Positions 1-11,094 are shown, counted from the stretch's first letter. The stretch is 64,000 bases of DNA from Semisulcospira habei (GCA_036245525.1 BTPG01000001.1:180961076-181025075); one strand, 5' to 3'. Translations and numbers: made by a program. The notes: generated by a model not told the origin, from the sequence alone.

Positions 1-590
1 GTGGACACAGCGTTTCAAAAGTGGTGAAAATAAGCTAAACTGGACTCAGGCCACACAGGGCAAATAGGTTACGCCCCCTTTTCACATACGTCGAACGTGT
101 TTCTCCTGTTGAAAGTCGGATAAGTCGAACTAATGTTTGTTTGTTTTTTAAAGCAGTTTGATACGCCTAAGTGAAAGACGGATAGGTCGAAAAAACGCTT
201 AAGTCGAACCGTTTTTGTTCCCTTTCCAAAGCTGCTATCTTAGGAATAATTTTACAACTCATTTCTAACGTATTTCTAAAACGGTCTCGTTTGGGTTAAT
301 TAAAGTTTGCTTAAGTCGAATGTGTTTCTCGTTTTCCAAACTCGGATAAGCCAAACCAGTTTTCTTTCCGCAGCCAAAGCTGCTGTTTCTATGATTAACA
401 TTTGACTGAAAACGTTAACGTTAAGTCGAAATTTGAATAAGTCGAATGTGTTTCCAAACTCGGATAAGTCGAACTCAAATATATATGGTCTTTGAAAACA
501 CAGCAACATATTCATACCGGCACCTTCTGATCGTGTTTCGTCGTTAATTGATGTACACATAGAAATTCAGGTCAGTCGAACGTTGGTCGT
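1..590. repeat. Degenerate TAAGTCGAA-motif repeat region
   Basis: The motif TAAGTCGAA or a one-base variant recurs about ten times (for example near 120, 185, 205, 312, 422, 437, 468 and 567), often followed by TGTGTTTCTC and CCAAACTCGGA. Spacing is irregular, so this is a decayed minisatellite or internally repetitive transposon rather than a clean array. The ORF on the minus strand here is simply the repeat read through. Confidence 0.6.
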
Positions 591-624
591 CATTAACAAC
601 ATTGTATACGTGTGTGCACGTGTG

Positions 625-626
625 TG

Positions 627-686
<60 letters not shown>

Positions 687-687
687 T

Positions 688-725
<38 letters not shown>

Positions 726-797
726 AAGTTAGAGAGAGAGACAGACACAGACAGACAGACAGACAGACAGAGACAGAGAGAGAGAGAGAGAGTGAGA
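625..797. repeat. Compound microsatellite (TG)n-(GA)n-(GACA)n
   Basis: About 60 bp of TG dinucleotides is followed by GA-rich tracts and ACAG tetranucleotides. It adjoins the 3' tail of a minus-strand retrotransposon. Confidence 0.9.
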
Positions 798-2280
798 GAC
801 TGACTGACTGACTGAAACTTTATTTATAACATCTACTGCCATACAATAACAGCCAAAGTCACATTACACTCACAAACAACAACGAAAGTAATGCAAATTA
901 CAACAACACTACAACAGCAATAGTGATTTAACAAAACACACAGGTACCCATACGAAAATGTATGCACGTGGCGTAATCACCGTTTGCGGGAGCCCTCCCC
1001 AGACAATCCCACCCGAGGGGGCACGCCACAAGGATACCTTCACTCGAATGACATGCTAAGCACATCGCTCGAATAAACGGTGCACCCGCGCTGCATTCCC
1101 CAAAAGTGGTATGATCCCAAAATAATAATTGCAAAAAAGAAATTTAAAATAATAATTAAAAAAGTAATATATATGTTTAGAGAAAATTAAATTTACGTTG
1201 CCTTAGATAAATGCTTGTACAATTTTGCTTTAAACGCAGCTAGGGAATGTTGTAGATGCGGAGGAAGGGAATTCCACAGGAAACCACCTGAGTATGACAA
1301 ACTGGATTTATACAAATCAATGCGGGGCCGCTTTATGCTCAGGCTGCTCCGAGAGGTGCTGTATCTCTTCTCAGTAAGAGTAAAGAGTTCAGATAAGTAG
1401 CCGGGGGCCTTACAGTTAAGAGCTTTGTGCACTAGCACTCACTTGTTAAATTCTAAGTGTTTGCCAAGAGGAAGGAGTCCAGTTGCCTCGAACCTCGCCT
1501 CAGTGGGCAGAGAGTAACTAAGAATAATTAGTTTGGCTGCTCTCCTGTATGGCGAATTTATTTTCTTGAACTGGACCTCGCTGCAGCCGTCCCAAACTGT
1601 AGGCATAATCAATGTGGGGCTTGATATATCTATTGAAACATAGTTTACGCGTGGTAAAATTAATGACCGTTTTCAGTTTAGACAGTAAAAATAATTTCTT
1701 CGAAATTGTCTTTCCGATGTGTACAAGAGGAGGTTGCCAACTGAGTTGGTTATCTACAAGTACCCCCAGGAAACGGTGCTGCTGTACTTGCTCTATGGGG
1801 ACAGCTTCAAATGAGAGGTTTAGAGGCGCGGGTTGGAGCTGATGTTTCTGACGTGTTGTGACTAGCATGCTTTTTGTTTAAAGTGGATTGATTATCATTC
1901 TATTGCTACTGCACCATTCAGAGACTTCTTGTAGGCTCTGCTGGAGAGTGTTGGTTATGTCAGCTACAGTTTTACTGGCCGCATGTAGCGTCAAATCATC
2001 AGCAAACATGTCACACTCAGCACTAACACAGATACAGATACAGAATAATATTAGTCCCAGAACCGAACCCTGAGGAACACCAAGCTCCACCTTAGCCTCT
2101 GTGGAATAGTTGCCATTTACATAGGCAGCTAGCGTTCTCACAGAAAGGTAAGAGTTCAAAAATGAAAGGGCTGACCGGCTGATGTTGTTGAAATAAACAT
2201 CAAGTTTCTACAGCAAGATCGCATGGTTTATAAGATCGAACGGTTTTTTTAGGTCCAAGAATACCGTGCCAGACATTTTG
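798..2280 (-). pseudogene. Decayed CR1/L2-type non-LTR retrotransposon, RT and 3' end
   Basis: Three broken minus-strand frames together give the second half of a reverse transcriptase. At 1878-2159 is the GVPQGSVLG block followed by FADD, the catalytic YADD-box equivalent. At 1518-1868 is the thumb region with MLVTTRQKHQL and FLGVLVDNQLSW. At 1193-1438 is the C-terminal block with RPRIDLYKSSLSYSGGFLWN. The same blocks occur, better preserved, in the element at 49,362-52,188, so the two belong to related lineages. A candidate poly(A) signal (TTTATT on the plus strand near 820) and a short GACT-repeat tail at 798-818 mark the likely 3' end. Frameshifts and 5' truncation make it inactive. Confidence 0.85.
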
Positions 2281-2295
2281 TTATTGTTGATGTTA

Positions 2296-2296
2296 C

Positions 2297-2383
<87 letters not shown>
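2296..2383. repeat. (GA)n microsatellite
   Basis: About 88 bp of nearly pure GA with one AAAGA interruption, directly upstream of the preceding retrotransposon relic. Confidence 0.95.
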
Positions 2384-2386
<3 letters not shown>

Positions 2387-3460
2387 ATACAGTAACGTGT
2401 GTGCCTGTGTTGACCTGTTCCTGACAACAGAGAATCAATAGTTGGCAATACCTGTTTTGTATTCAAATGTTCTATGTCTCACATTAATGATAAACAAAGA
2501 GGCTGACAGCTTATATCCTATTGACCTGGAATCTATTTATCCAAAAATTCTTGTGGTCACAATGGCGGGAGGGGAAATCTTTCAAATCGCAGTAGCTGAC
2601 AGTGGCTTGTGCATTGATTAGAACTTCCTAAGTGGGTTTATGGTGGCATAGGAGCTCCCGGTATGTAGCTTGTCTTATTCCTTACTTTCTTTTAAAAAAT
2701 AAATCTGTCTTTTAGCGCCGCGCCACGACTCCTATATACGCTTTTTTAACATAGCATGTTCCTTGGTATGCGCTTGGTCTACGAGCTAGGTTCAACAGTG
2801 ATGTGCTGTACGATGTTGAATGGTGCGGTACGAAGTCTGTAGGTACGCTCCATATGAGCATGCATTTGTGTCATTATTTGGTACTATTAACAATGCAGGA
2901 ATGTCATGAAAAAGAAGTTACAAAAATTGTAAAATATAATGAAAACCTTGAAGGTAGATGTATGCTACCAAGAAGACATGAAAAATCTACAATTGCATAG
3001 ATTATATCAACAGAGCTGGATAAAGTGCAATTAGGGTAAAAGGACTGAAATTGCTTCAGAAATGGCGTCCGAAAAGCGAAAATTAGCTTCCTTACTCTGG
3101 AAGGTGTGCTCAGTGTATTGCGTTTTGTCCTTTTCAAGTAAATAAATTAAATTGAATTGAAAAGCGTTATTATCCATGAAATGTTACACATAAAATAGAA
3201 ATTTGCCTTTGGCTCACATCACACATATTAACAGCTAAACACATACTAAGATAACACGTAATTACACATTATAAACACTATATAGAACATCGGCAGAGCT
3301 CCCATTCATTCGCTTCCACCACCCCCAACACCTAACACAGACCCACACACAGGTACACAAGCAGCTGTATTTCTCTATAGTAATATTAAGTCACAACTTA
3401 GAAATTACTCTACTCACAGGAAACACATCATACAGGCACGTATGCGCAAGCACGCGTGCG
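2384..3460. other. No gene recognised
   Basis: Non-coding on both strands as far as I can see. Short ORFs lack family motifs. A run resembling AAATTGAATTGAA near 3150 may be the end of a retrotransposon tail. Confidence 0.5.
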
Positions 3461-3464
3461 CGCG

Positions 3465-3559
<95 letters not shown>

Positions 3560-3562
3560 GCA
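3460..3562. repeat. (CG)n-(CA)n microsatellite
   Basis: A short CG run followed by about 90 bp of CA dinucleotides. Confidence 0.95.
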
Positions 3563-3907
3563 CTTGCATGTAATCTGCAACAGCAATTAACAGTACTTTT
3601 TCCGTTAAAAACTCTGTGTAAAATGAAACTTTATAAGTAAGATTGTGTAATAAATCACAGTGGTTATGGCAAAGACTAGATCACAGAGTGGGCTGATCAC
3701 ACTGATCACAGTATAGCAGTGCATCCATCTCCATATAATATTGATACTTTGGCACACCATATAACAGCATAAATTAAGAAGAATGCAAAAGACTAGATAA
3801 ATGAAAACTGAAAAAGTGATTGCAGACATCTTAAGCATTCAAGATATTAATGTACTTTCTCAGACTTCTGCTTTCCATGCTTTTAATTTAACCTTCTTCG
3901 GAAAAAG

Positions 3908-5187
<1,280 letters not shown>

Positions 5188-5520
5188 GACAGTGAGGGTG
5201 ACGCTACAGAACAAGACACGTCAGTGTGAAACAATGTTCCTAAATTGACGCAAAGCATCAGCATGTAGTTATGAATTGACGTAATGCTCTCCCTCTCCCT
5301 GAGGCCGTTTACACTTGCAACCTGGGTTGAACCCGAGTTGACACTTGCATTGGGGTTGACACGCCCACATGACGCGACAAACCATCTTAGGAATGCATCA
5401 TTGGGCCCTCCACTAGACAACACGTTACGTGGCTGTGATGTTGTTTGGCTCTTGCAGTCAGATGGTGACCGTCTTTCTTTTTATTTTAATCCTTTTTGTC
5501 TACCTATTTAAAACAAAATA
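5188..5520. other. No gene recognised; possible decayed DNA-transposon end
   Basis: GAGGCCGTTTACACTTGCAA at 5,300 resembles the terminal sequences of PIF/Harbinger-like elements, and a diverged relative lies at about 44,088. I found no matching inverted end, so this remains tentative. Confidence 0.3.
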
Positions 5521-5715
5521 CGGTAGACTTTGAAATGGGGCTGGTCGGAGCGTATTCCGGAGCATGCAAATGACGTTTTTGGCGTGCGGGGCAGAAATTC
5601 TGGCAAAGAAGTAACAAGATAAAAATGACGTCACGTCTAGCTATGCAAACCTTGCTAGAGAACGTCTTTTGGGCGCCAAAGCGCCGTGTGTGTCTGTCTG
5701 TCTGTCTGTCTCTCT

Positions 5716-5773
<58 letters not shown>

Positions 5774-6095
5774 CAGCGACTAGACCCCGCGTTTGAGGAC
5801 GGACAAGCTTTAAATTTTAGGATATTTTCCATTAAAGAATTATCTCGAGTCCTTGTTTTTCGATGTTTTGATTAAGATGCTCATTGGCGAGAAAATGGCC
5901 GATTCACCCCCCCAAAAAAAAAAAACCCACGGTTGATCCACACTGAGGTCCGTAGTTTTTTCTTATTTTTACTAGATATTTTGCATATCGCTAGATAAAA
6001 GGGAGATATTGAATGAATTCGTTAACCAACATTGTACTTCTAGAACATTTTGAGTGGTAATTAAATATTTTCTGAAAAAAACAATATTTTCACGC
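5521..6095 (-). repeat. Diverged copy of the TG-cored dispersed repeat
   Basis: Shares the order CTAGAGAACGT, GCGCCAAAGCGCC, (TG)n, then GGTTGATCCACACTGAGGTCC, and ends near the GAATTCGTTAACCAACATTG block. Its TG tract is at 5,717-5,772. It is closer to the copy at 28,570-28,990 than to the tandem pair. Confidence 0.75.
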
Positions 6096-6456
6096 TTTGG
6101 GGATTAATTTCACGAATTATATGGGTTAATCTTAAAACAAATGAATCTTTGTTACGAAAAAAAAAAACACACCAATCTCCTCATTAATTAATAAGCACAT
6201 GATTTTTCATATACGTCTCGGTTGTCGAGTACGATTAGGTCAAATATGACCTGTATACCCTAGGTGTGAAAATCAGACAATTTTCTGCACCACTTTTCCG
6301 GAGTCATTTGTATAACAGCTAACATAATTTTTTTTTAATTTTTCTTTTACGAAAAAATATATCTTCTCATTAATACCCTCATGATTTTTCATAAACAGTG
6401 TTTGCATAAGCCTGCTATTTGTCCCGGCCATGGGGTAGGATTAAGACAAATTGTGA
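6096..6456. repeat. AT-rich spacer with a twice-repeated segment
   Basis: A segment reading ACGAAAAAA, CTCATTAAT, ATGATTTTTCATA and, further on, TGACCTG occurs at about 6,157-6,260 and again at about 6,350-6,463, some 190 bp apart. It lies directly upstream of the polymerase homology. It could be a leftover of the element's left terminal region, but no inverted partner was found near 10.9-11.1 kb. Confidence 0.5.
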
Positions 6457-6612
6457 CCTGGCATTGAGTTCCCTGTTAAAATAGAGGACATAGACTTGTT
6501 TGAAAAACTAAATCCTGGTATATCTGTAAATGTGCATGTGTGGGATAATGAGTCTGTTGATAAGTTACAGCCAATTAGAGTGTCCCCAATTGCCCCAACC
6601 TATGGGCAGTAA
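6457..6612 (+). pseudogene. Displaced N-terminal fragment of the protein-primed DNA polymerase
   Basis: In a frame different from the main polymerase ORF, 6,457-6,609 is open and reads through a segment with FEKLNPGISVNVHVWD and a following RVSPI. From my knowledge of Polinton and adintovirus family B polymerases, this is the conserved block lying several hundred residues before the KGVYPYEY block. Here the two blocks are almost adjacent. A stop follows at 6,610. The simplest reading is an internal deletion with frameshift that removed most of the exonuclease domain. Confidence 0.7.
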
Positions 6613-8392
6613 GAAAGGTGTTTATCCATATGAGTACATTGATCACTGGGTTGTGTTTGAAGAAACAAGACTGCCACCAAAAGAGAAATTTTATTCTACA
6701 CTAACTGGAAAAGGTATTTCTGACTCTGAATATCAACACGCACTTGATGCATGGGGGAAGTTAGGATGTCAGACTATTGGTGACTACCATGACCAGTACT
6801 TGAAAGCTGACGTTTGTTTGCTAGCAGACGTATTTGAAAGTTATCATGAAAAGGGTTTGTTACACTACAAGCTTGACCCGGCTTGTTACATAACTAGTCC
6901 TGGCATGACATGGGATGCATTTTTGAAATCCAGTAAGATATCTATAGACCTGTTGTCTGATCGTACGATGGGTGAAATGGTGGAACGTGGATTGAGGGGA
7001 GGTATTAGTATTGCAGCAAATAGCTACGCCAAGGCAAACAACAAATATCTTGACTCAAGGTCAAGGTCATTTATTACGTACGTGGACGCTAACAAATTGT
7101 ATGGGTTCGCGATGTGTGAATTATTGCCCTTGAAAAACTTTTGTCTGCATGATTTGTCACAGTATGATGTAACAGGGTTAACAAACAATATTATGAATCT
7201 TGACCGAAACGACGCGAAGGGTTGGATCTTTGAAGTTGACCTGGAGTACCCACATCACCTACATGATTACCACAATGATTATCCATTAGCTGTTGAAAAA
7301 ATGAGTATGACGGGGAAAAAAGAAGACACTAAACTTGTACCGAATCTGAATGACAAATTCAATTACGTTTGTCACTATCGCTTGCTGCAGTTTTACATCA
7401 GACACGGGTTAGTACTAAAGAAAGTTCACAGAGGAATTCAATTTGATCAGAGTGCTTTCATGAAAGATTACATAATGAAGAACACAACATTGCGTGCCAG
7501 AGACGGCAACACTGCATTTGACAAAGACTTCTTTAAGCTTATGAACAATGCCTGTTTTGGCAAGACAATGGAAAATCCTCATCACAGAAAAGATGTGAGA
7601 CTAGTCACAACTGAATCAGGTGCAATTAAACTTACAGGTAAGCCACAGTACACAGGGTATAAAGAATTTCATTCATCATTGTATGCTGTGTCACTCAAAA
7701 AAAAGATTGTTAAACTGGACAAGCCAGTATTCATTGGTATGGCAATTCTGGAGTTGTCAAAACTGGTGATGCTTGAATTTTATTATGATTACTTCAAACC
7801 AAAGTATCCTGAGTGTCGGTTGTTATACACTGACACTGACTCTATGATCATTGATGTGCCTACTGAAGACTTTTATGAAGACATGAAAACAGAGTTACAC
7901 ATGTATGACACATCTGATTACCCTAAAGACCACCCGCTGTTCAGCACACAAAACAAGAAAGTGCCTGGTAAGTTTAAGGATGAACTAAATGGTGTGCCAA
8001 TAGTTGAGTATGTTGGACTGAGATCAAAAATGTATTCTATACTGCATCAGAAAGGTAGTCAGTCGAAAGCCAAAGGAATTAAAAAAACAGCAATAAAAAA
8101 TAAAGACATTCGTCATGAACATTACAAGCAAGTGTTAGATGGTGCATTAATGCCTGATTATCCAAACAAGTCACTGAGATCAAATAAACATAATCTTGAA
8201 ATGATTCAAACACATAAGAAGTCACTTGCAATAGGGGATACAAAACGTGTGTTTCACACCAAGGAAAAAGCTTATGCACCTGGTCATTACAGGCTCAAGT
8301 TATCTGAAGAAATAGCTGACGAACTGGTTGATGAATTAATTGATGAGTTAGTTACTGAAATGAGTAACGGTGTCTGGGGGAACAATCTGTAA
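6530..8392 (+). CDS. polB: Protein-primed family B DNA polymerase of a Polinton/adintovirus-type element, exonuclease-deleted
   Basis: The reading frame of 620 codons carries the C-terminal two thirds of a protein-primed family B DNA polymerase, the enzyme that replicates Polinton (Maverick) and adintovirus genomes. Visible blocks are KGVYPYEYID at residues 29-38, the Exo III motif YLKAD at 90-94, RGGIS just before residue 165, motif A YVDANKLYGF with the metal-binding D186, motif B from K336 (KLMNNACFGKTMEN) and motif C YTDTDS at 433-438. All catalytic palm residues are intact and there is no internal stop. Full-length family members usually exceed 1,000 residues. Exo I and Exo II are missing, and about the first 28 residues look like read-through of another frame, so the start codon is not real. 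It converges on the integrase gene, with a 45-bp overlap of their 3' ends. Probably not a functional replicase in this copy. Confidence 0.92.
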   Translation: MCMCGIMSLLISYSQLECPQLPQPMGSKKGVYPYEYIDHWVVFEETRLPPKEKFYSTLTGKGISDSEYQHALDAWGKLGCQTIGDYHDQYLKADVCLLADVFESYHEKGLLHYKLDPACYITSPGMTWDAFLKSSKISIDLLSDRTMGEMVERGLRGGISIAANSYAKANNKYLDSRSRSFITYVDANKLYGFAMCELLPLKNFCLHDLSQYDVTGLTNNIMNLDRNDAKGWIFEVDLEYPHHLHDYHNDYPLAVEKMSMTGKKEDTKLVPNLNDKFNYVCHYRLLQFYIRHGLVLKKVHRGIQFDQSAFMKDYIMKNTTLRARDGNTAFDKDFFKLMNNACFGKTMENPHHRKDVRLVTTESGAIKLTGKPQYTGYKEFHSSLYAVSLKKKIVKLDKPVFIGMAILELSKLVMLEFYYDYFKPKYPECRLLYTDTDSMIIDVPTEDFYEDMKTELHMYDTSDYPKDHPLFSTQNKKVPGKFKDELNGVPIVEYVGLRSKMYSILHQKGSQSKAKGIKKTAIKNKDIRHEHYKQVLDGALMPDYPNKSLRSNKHNLEMIQTHKKSLAIGDTKRVFHTKEKAYAPGHYRLKLSEEIADELVDELIDELVTEMSNGVWGNNL

Positions 8393-9325
8393 TTCTTCTC
8401 TGACAAATGCCCTCTGGGGTGCAGGGTCGAACAGGTAATATATTGTTGCGTCTGCGCCGGGAATTATTTTTTTTATATTATGAACGGATGTTGACCAGAT
8501 AGGGTCTGTCGCCCTGCGCTTTATGTCATTTTCAGCTTCACCTGGTTGATATAGATATCTTACCTGTTTAGTAAATAAACTTGTGTCTGGTGCCGGGGTT
8601 GGGGTTGGGGTTGGTCCTGTTTTTGGCTCTGTAATTGTTTTCATTTTAATAGCATCAGCAGGCTTTGGGTGTCCTTCATTGTTCATTGCTTTTATCACAT
8701 GTGGTAATCTCTTTACCCACTCCGTGTTACGGGTGTCATGCATGAGTTCCTTAGAATACTGGTAACTGAAAAATCTCTCTGACAACTGTTTGTTAAAGTT
8801 CTCTACAATTGCCTGTGATCTGTGCACACCTGGAATGCCTCGTCTGACCAGTATGCCATGCTTAGCAAATAACTGATTAACAGCGCCCTTAAATTCAGAT
8901 CCGTCATCAACCTGCACTAGTCTGGGGTATCTTAAAGGGCCTCGACTATATATTTTTGATAATGCTGTAGCAACTGTACTGGCTGTTTTGTCAGATATGG
9001 GTTCAGCGTCTTTATACCTTGAAGCAATGTCTACAACAGTTAATGCATACTTGTATCGTTTCTTTCTTATTGTGTCATGTGGTAAGAACAAAAGGTCCAT
9101 TTGGTGTGTGTCATTTGGGGTAGTGTTCTCAAAATGAGGTCTAGATATCTTTCTTGGAGCAGGGAGATATATCTGCCAAATTGCCTGTCTCTGTAACCAT
9201 TGCTTGACTTGATTGAGTGTTATATCTCCGCCCACAGCGGCATGTAATTTTTCAATAGCTGTTTGTCCTTTCCAATAGCCTGATGGAGAGTAATATATTT
9301 TTGATAGTTTATTTTCGGCTGCCAT
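8348..9325 (-). CDS. int: Retroviral-type DDE integrase of the Polinton/adintovirus-type element
   Basis: The enzyme would insert the linear element DNA into the host genome. The open frame reaches up to 9,361, but I place the start at the methionine at 9,325 because the block MAAENKLSKIYYSPSGYWKG is the usual beginning in this family. This start leaves a 17-bp overlap with the upstream gene. Numbered from the 9,361 start, catalytic candidates are D89 (HQMDLLFL), D152 (VQVDDGSEFKG) and E187 (RSQAIVENFNKQL), close to the D,D-35-E spacing. The last 60 residues (IWSTSVHNIKKI and FVREELQIVP) look like the chromodomain-like tail common in Polinton integrases. A Pro/Thr-rich linker lies between core and tail. 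No frameshift or stop is seen over 325 residues, so it may be recent or selected. Confidence 0.92.
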   Translation of the reverse strand: MAAENKLSKIYYSPSGYWKGQTAIEKLHAAVGGDITLNQVKQWLQRQAIWQIYLPAPRKISRPHFENTTPNDTHQMDLLFLPHDTIRKKRYKYALTVVDIASRYKDAEPISDKTASTVATALSKIYSRGPLRYPRLVQVDDGSEFKGAVNQLFAKHGILVRRGIPGVHRSQAIVENFNKQLSERFFSYQYSKELMHDTRNTEWVKRLPHVIKAMNNEGHPKPADAIKMKTITEPKTGPTPTPTPAPDTSLFTKQVRYLYQPGEAENDIKRRATDPIWSTSVHNIKKIIPGADATIYYLFDPAPQRAFVREELQIVPPDTVTHFSN

Positions 9326-9743
9326 TTTTTCTAGCAATGAAAACTCCTGTAAAATAAACAAATGTCATTCCCACTAGAACAAAGATTATCTCTCCATTTC
9401 TTTGTTGTGTGCTTGGTTTGTAATAGTCACTTAGTTTTGGTTTCGGCATAGACATGTCTTCACCTGTGACAAGATAGTATTCCCTGATTGCTTCGTCTGT
9501 ATTTGAAAACGTATGTTGTGCGTGGCCTTCAAGCCTGAGTTTTTCATTGATGAAATCAAGTTTCTCAATTCTATTCTTTTCATATTCCTGCTGGGCTTGA
9601 GCAAGTTTTTCTGATGCCTCATTGTGACGTTTCATTTCTTCTGCAGATTCTTCTCTACCCATTTTTGAAAAGAGATAGTTTGAGCCACTGAAAGCCAATG
9701 CGTTAACCATCGCTCCACCAATCATAATAGCTATCGTCGCCAT
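9309..9743 (-). CDS. Small membrane protein of the polymerase/integrase element (144 aa)
   Basis: Not assigned to a named family. The predicted protein has a hydrophobic N-terminal segment (about residues 3-26, starting MATIAIMIGGAMVNALAF), a charged helical middle rich in Glu, Lys and Gln (about 28-75, probable coiled coil), the motif DEAIREYYLVTG, and a second hydrophobic helix near the C terminus (IIFVLVGMTFVYFTGVFIA) followed by a basic tail. It overlaps the integrase start and lies 11 bp downstream of the 76-codon gene. Two membrane segments with a coiled coil between them would suit a minor virion or envelope-associated protein, but that is inference only. No disruption is seen. Confidence 0.75.
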   Translation of the reverse strand: MATIAIMIGGAMVNALAFSGSNYLFSKMGREESAEEMKRHNEASEKLAQAQQEYEKNRIEKLDFINEKLRLEGHAQHTFSNTDEAIREYYLVTGEDMSMPKPKLSDYYKPSTQQRNGEIIFVLVGMTFVYFTGVFIARKNGSRK

Positions 9744-9754
9744 ATTATTTTTAT

Positions 9755-9985
9755 TTACATAGAAACATTTTCGGGAATAATTCCCTGCTTGACAAGAAAA
9801 TCTTTTGTCGCAATCGACGCTGTGACAACTACAATTAGCTTAGCGCTGTCTTCAAAATCGAGTCTACTGAGGTCTGCTGATTTCATTTTGAGTAGACTTT
9901 TCCCCAGCATAGAATAAGCTACTGCTAATCCACTGATAACGGCAGAGTGATACACAAGGTTCATTAAATTTTTTGAGTCGTTCAT
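9755..9985 (-). CDS. Small two-helix membrane protein of the element (76 aa)
   Basis: Unrecognised family. Residues about 8-27 (HSAVISGLAVAYSMLG) and about 49-62 (LIVVVTASIATKDFL) are hydrophobic enough for two membrane helices, with a charged loop between them. It starts at the MNDSKN methionine at 9,985, 35 bp downstream of the 151-codon gene's stop, and is followed 11 bp later by the 144-codon gene. Tight packing on one strand with the integrase suggests coordinate expression as part of the same element. Confidence 0.7.
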   Translation of the reverse strand: MNDSKNLMNLVYHSAVISGLAVAYSMLGKSLLKMKSADLSRLDFEDSAKLIVVVTASIATKDFLVKQGIIPENVSM

Positions 9986-10020
9986 TTCTTAGGCAAGAAA
10001 AATTAAAATAATATTTTTAT

Positions 10021-10476
10021 TTACTGCATATAAAATGGGTCAACGGCTTTGGGTGTTACTGGTAATGTGGCGACTTCTGGTTTTGTTTTTGGAGTGTCTG
10101 ATTTTTTGGTCACTGTACGAGTCTGTGGTTTGTATTTTTTGTATAATTGATAACCTACGTAACCAAATCCGACAACAAATCCGGCAATTATATATTTTGT
10201 TGATTGAGGTTCGGGGTCAGGGTTAGACTTAGTTGTTTGTCTCTCACTTTGATGAGGGTGTGATAGTAGTGACACAGGTCCTGATGGTGTTAACGACGGG
10301 TCAGTTACATGAGTCTTTTCTGTTTGTGCTTGAAGCTGTAATTTTTTTTGCCTGTTCCATTCGGCTAATCTTTTTCCTGCATCAACGTGGCCTGGACTTT
10401 TAGCCTTAGTCACAGTTTGAACCTGTGTCAAAACAGGGTCGAGGTTCAGTTGTGGAGTCGTCTGGGTTTCGTCCAT
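10021..10476 (-). CDS. Single-pass membrane protein with basic motif, element gene (151 aa)
   Basis: The N-terminal third contains PGHVDAGKRLAEWNRQKK, a basic motif that I associate with small proteins accompanying invertebrate Polinton-like polymerases, though I cannot name a function. The middle is Ser/Thr/Pro-rich. One membrane helix (YIIAGFVVGFGYVGYQLY) sits at about residues 94-111, followed by a Lys-rich segment and a Pro/Thr-rich tail ending DPFYMQ. The start lies inside the preceding gene (71-bp overlap in another frame), an arrangement typical of compact viral-type gene clusters. Confidence 0.7.
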   Translation of the reverse strand: MDETQTTPQLNLDPVLTQVQTVTKAKSPGHVDAGKRLAEWNRQKKLQLQAQTEKTHVTDPSLTPSGPVSLLSHPHQSERQTTKSNPDPEPQSTKYIIAGFVVGFGYVGYQLYKKYKPQTRTVTKKSDTPKTKPEVATLPVTPKAVDPFYMQ

Positions 10477-10933
10477 TTTCTTCTGCAGTAAAATTTATTT
10501 TTGAAAAATCTATATGACTCCCGGTAACAAGCAATGTTACAACAGGTGCAAGGTAATTTCCAAACTTGTAAAACATGACACATGCTAATTTGCCAATTGA
10601 ACTTGAAACAATAGGATTGCTTTCAAGGTCGTGTGATAGGCTGTCACTATCCACAGGTAGAAAGTGACTCACTGCTTTTGTGTATAGACATACAAGAGAT
10701 CGACTCAAATCATGAGTCATTAGTGAAGCAATGTGGTTTTCATATTTAGCATGAAGTTTGATTAGCTCGTCAGCGGTGAGGGATTCTATGTCTTCTGTCA
10801 TGTATTGTTTTCCGAGATACGCTTTTGACTTTCTAGAAACAACAACAGACAAAAGACGCTGTTTTTTCGAGTCTAAGTCTTTGTTTTCTACAGCATTGAT
10901 ATCATTGAGAAGAAGTAATTCATCTTGATTCAT
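10406..10933 (-). CDS. Alpha-helical element protein of unknown function (175 aa)
   Basis: First gene of the minus-strand cluster. The frame opens at 10,966, but I place the start at 10,933 (MNQDELLLLND), since the earlier residues are an AT-rich leader. The N-terminal half is charged and probably helical (ESLTADELIKLHAKYENH); a moderately hydrophobic stretch lies in the C-terminal half (LACVMFYKFGNYLAPVVTLLV). No family recognised. Its end overlaps the start of the 151-codon gene by 71 bp in a different frame. The 40 bp before the start are over 80 percent A+T and might carry the promoter of the cluster. Confidence 0.65.
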   Translation of the reverse strand: MNQDELLLLNDINAVENKDLDSKKQRLLSVVVSRKSKAYLGKQYMTEDIESLTADELIKLHAKYENHIASLMTHDLSRSLVCLYTKAVSHFLPVDSDSLSHDLESNPIVSSSIGKLACVMFYKFGNYLAPVVTLLVTGSHIDFSKINFTAEENGRNPDDSTTEPRPCFDTGSNCD

Positions 10934-11094
10934 TTTATAATAAAAAATAATAATTTTAAATGTCATTGATTTTGGAAACCTTTATTTTACTGAAAAAAAT
11001 AAGGAGAAACCTAGAAAAACGGGGTTTGTTATTAAACGAGCGATTTGTGGTCCAAAAATCCTGGAATTTTGGGATAGATATAAATTGTCCAAAA

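Noticed and set aside
6096..6456. Left terminal inverted repeat of the polymerase/integrase element
   Set aside because: Searched by eye against 10,930-11,110 in reverse complement; no convincing match.
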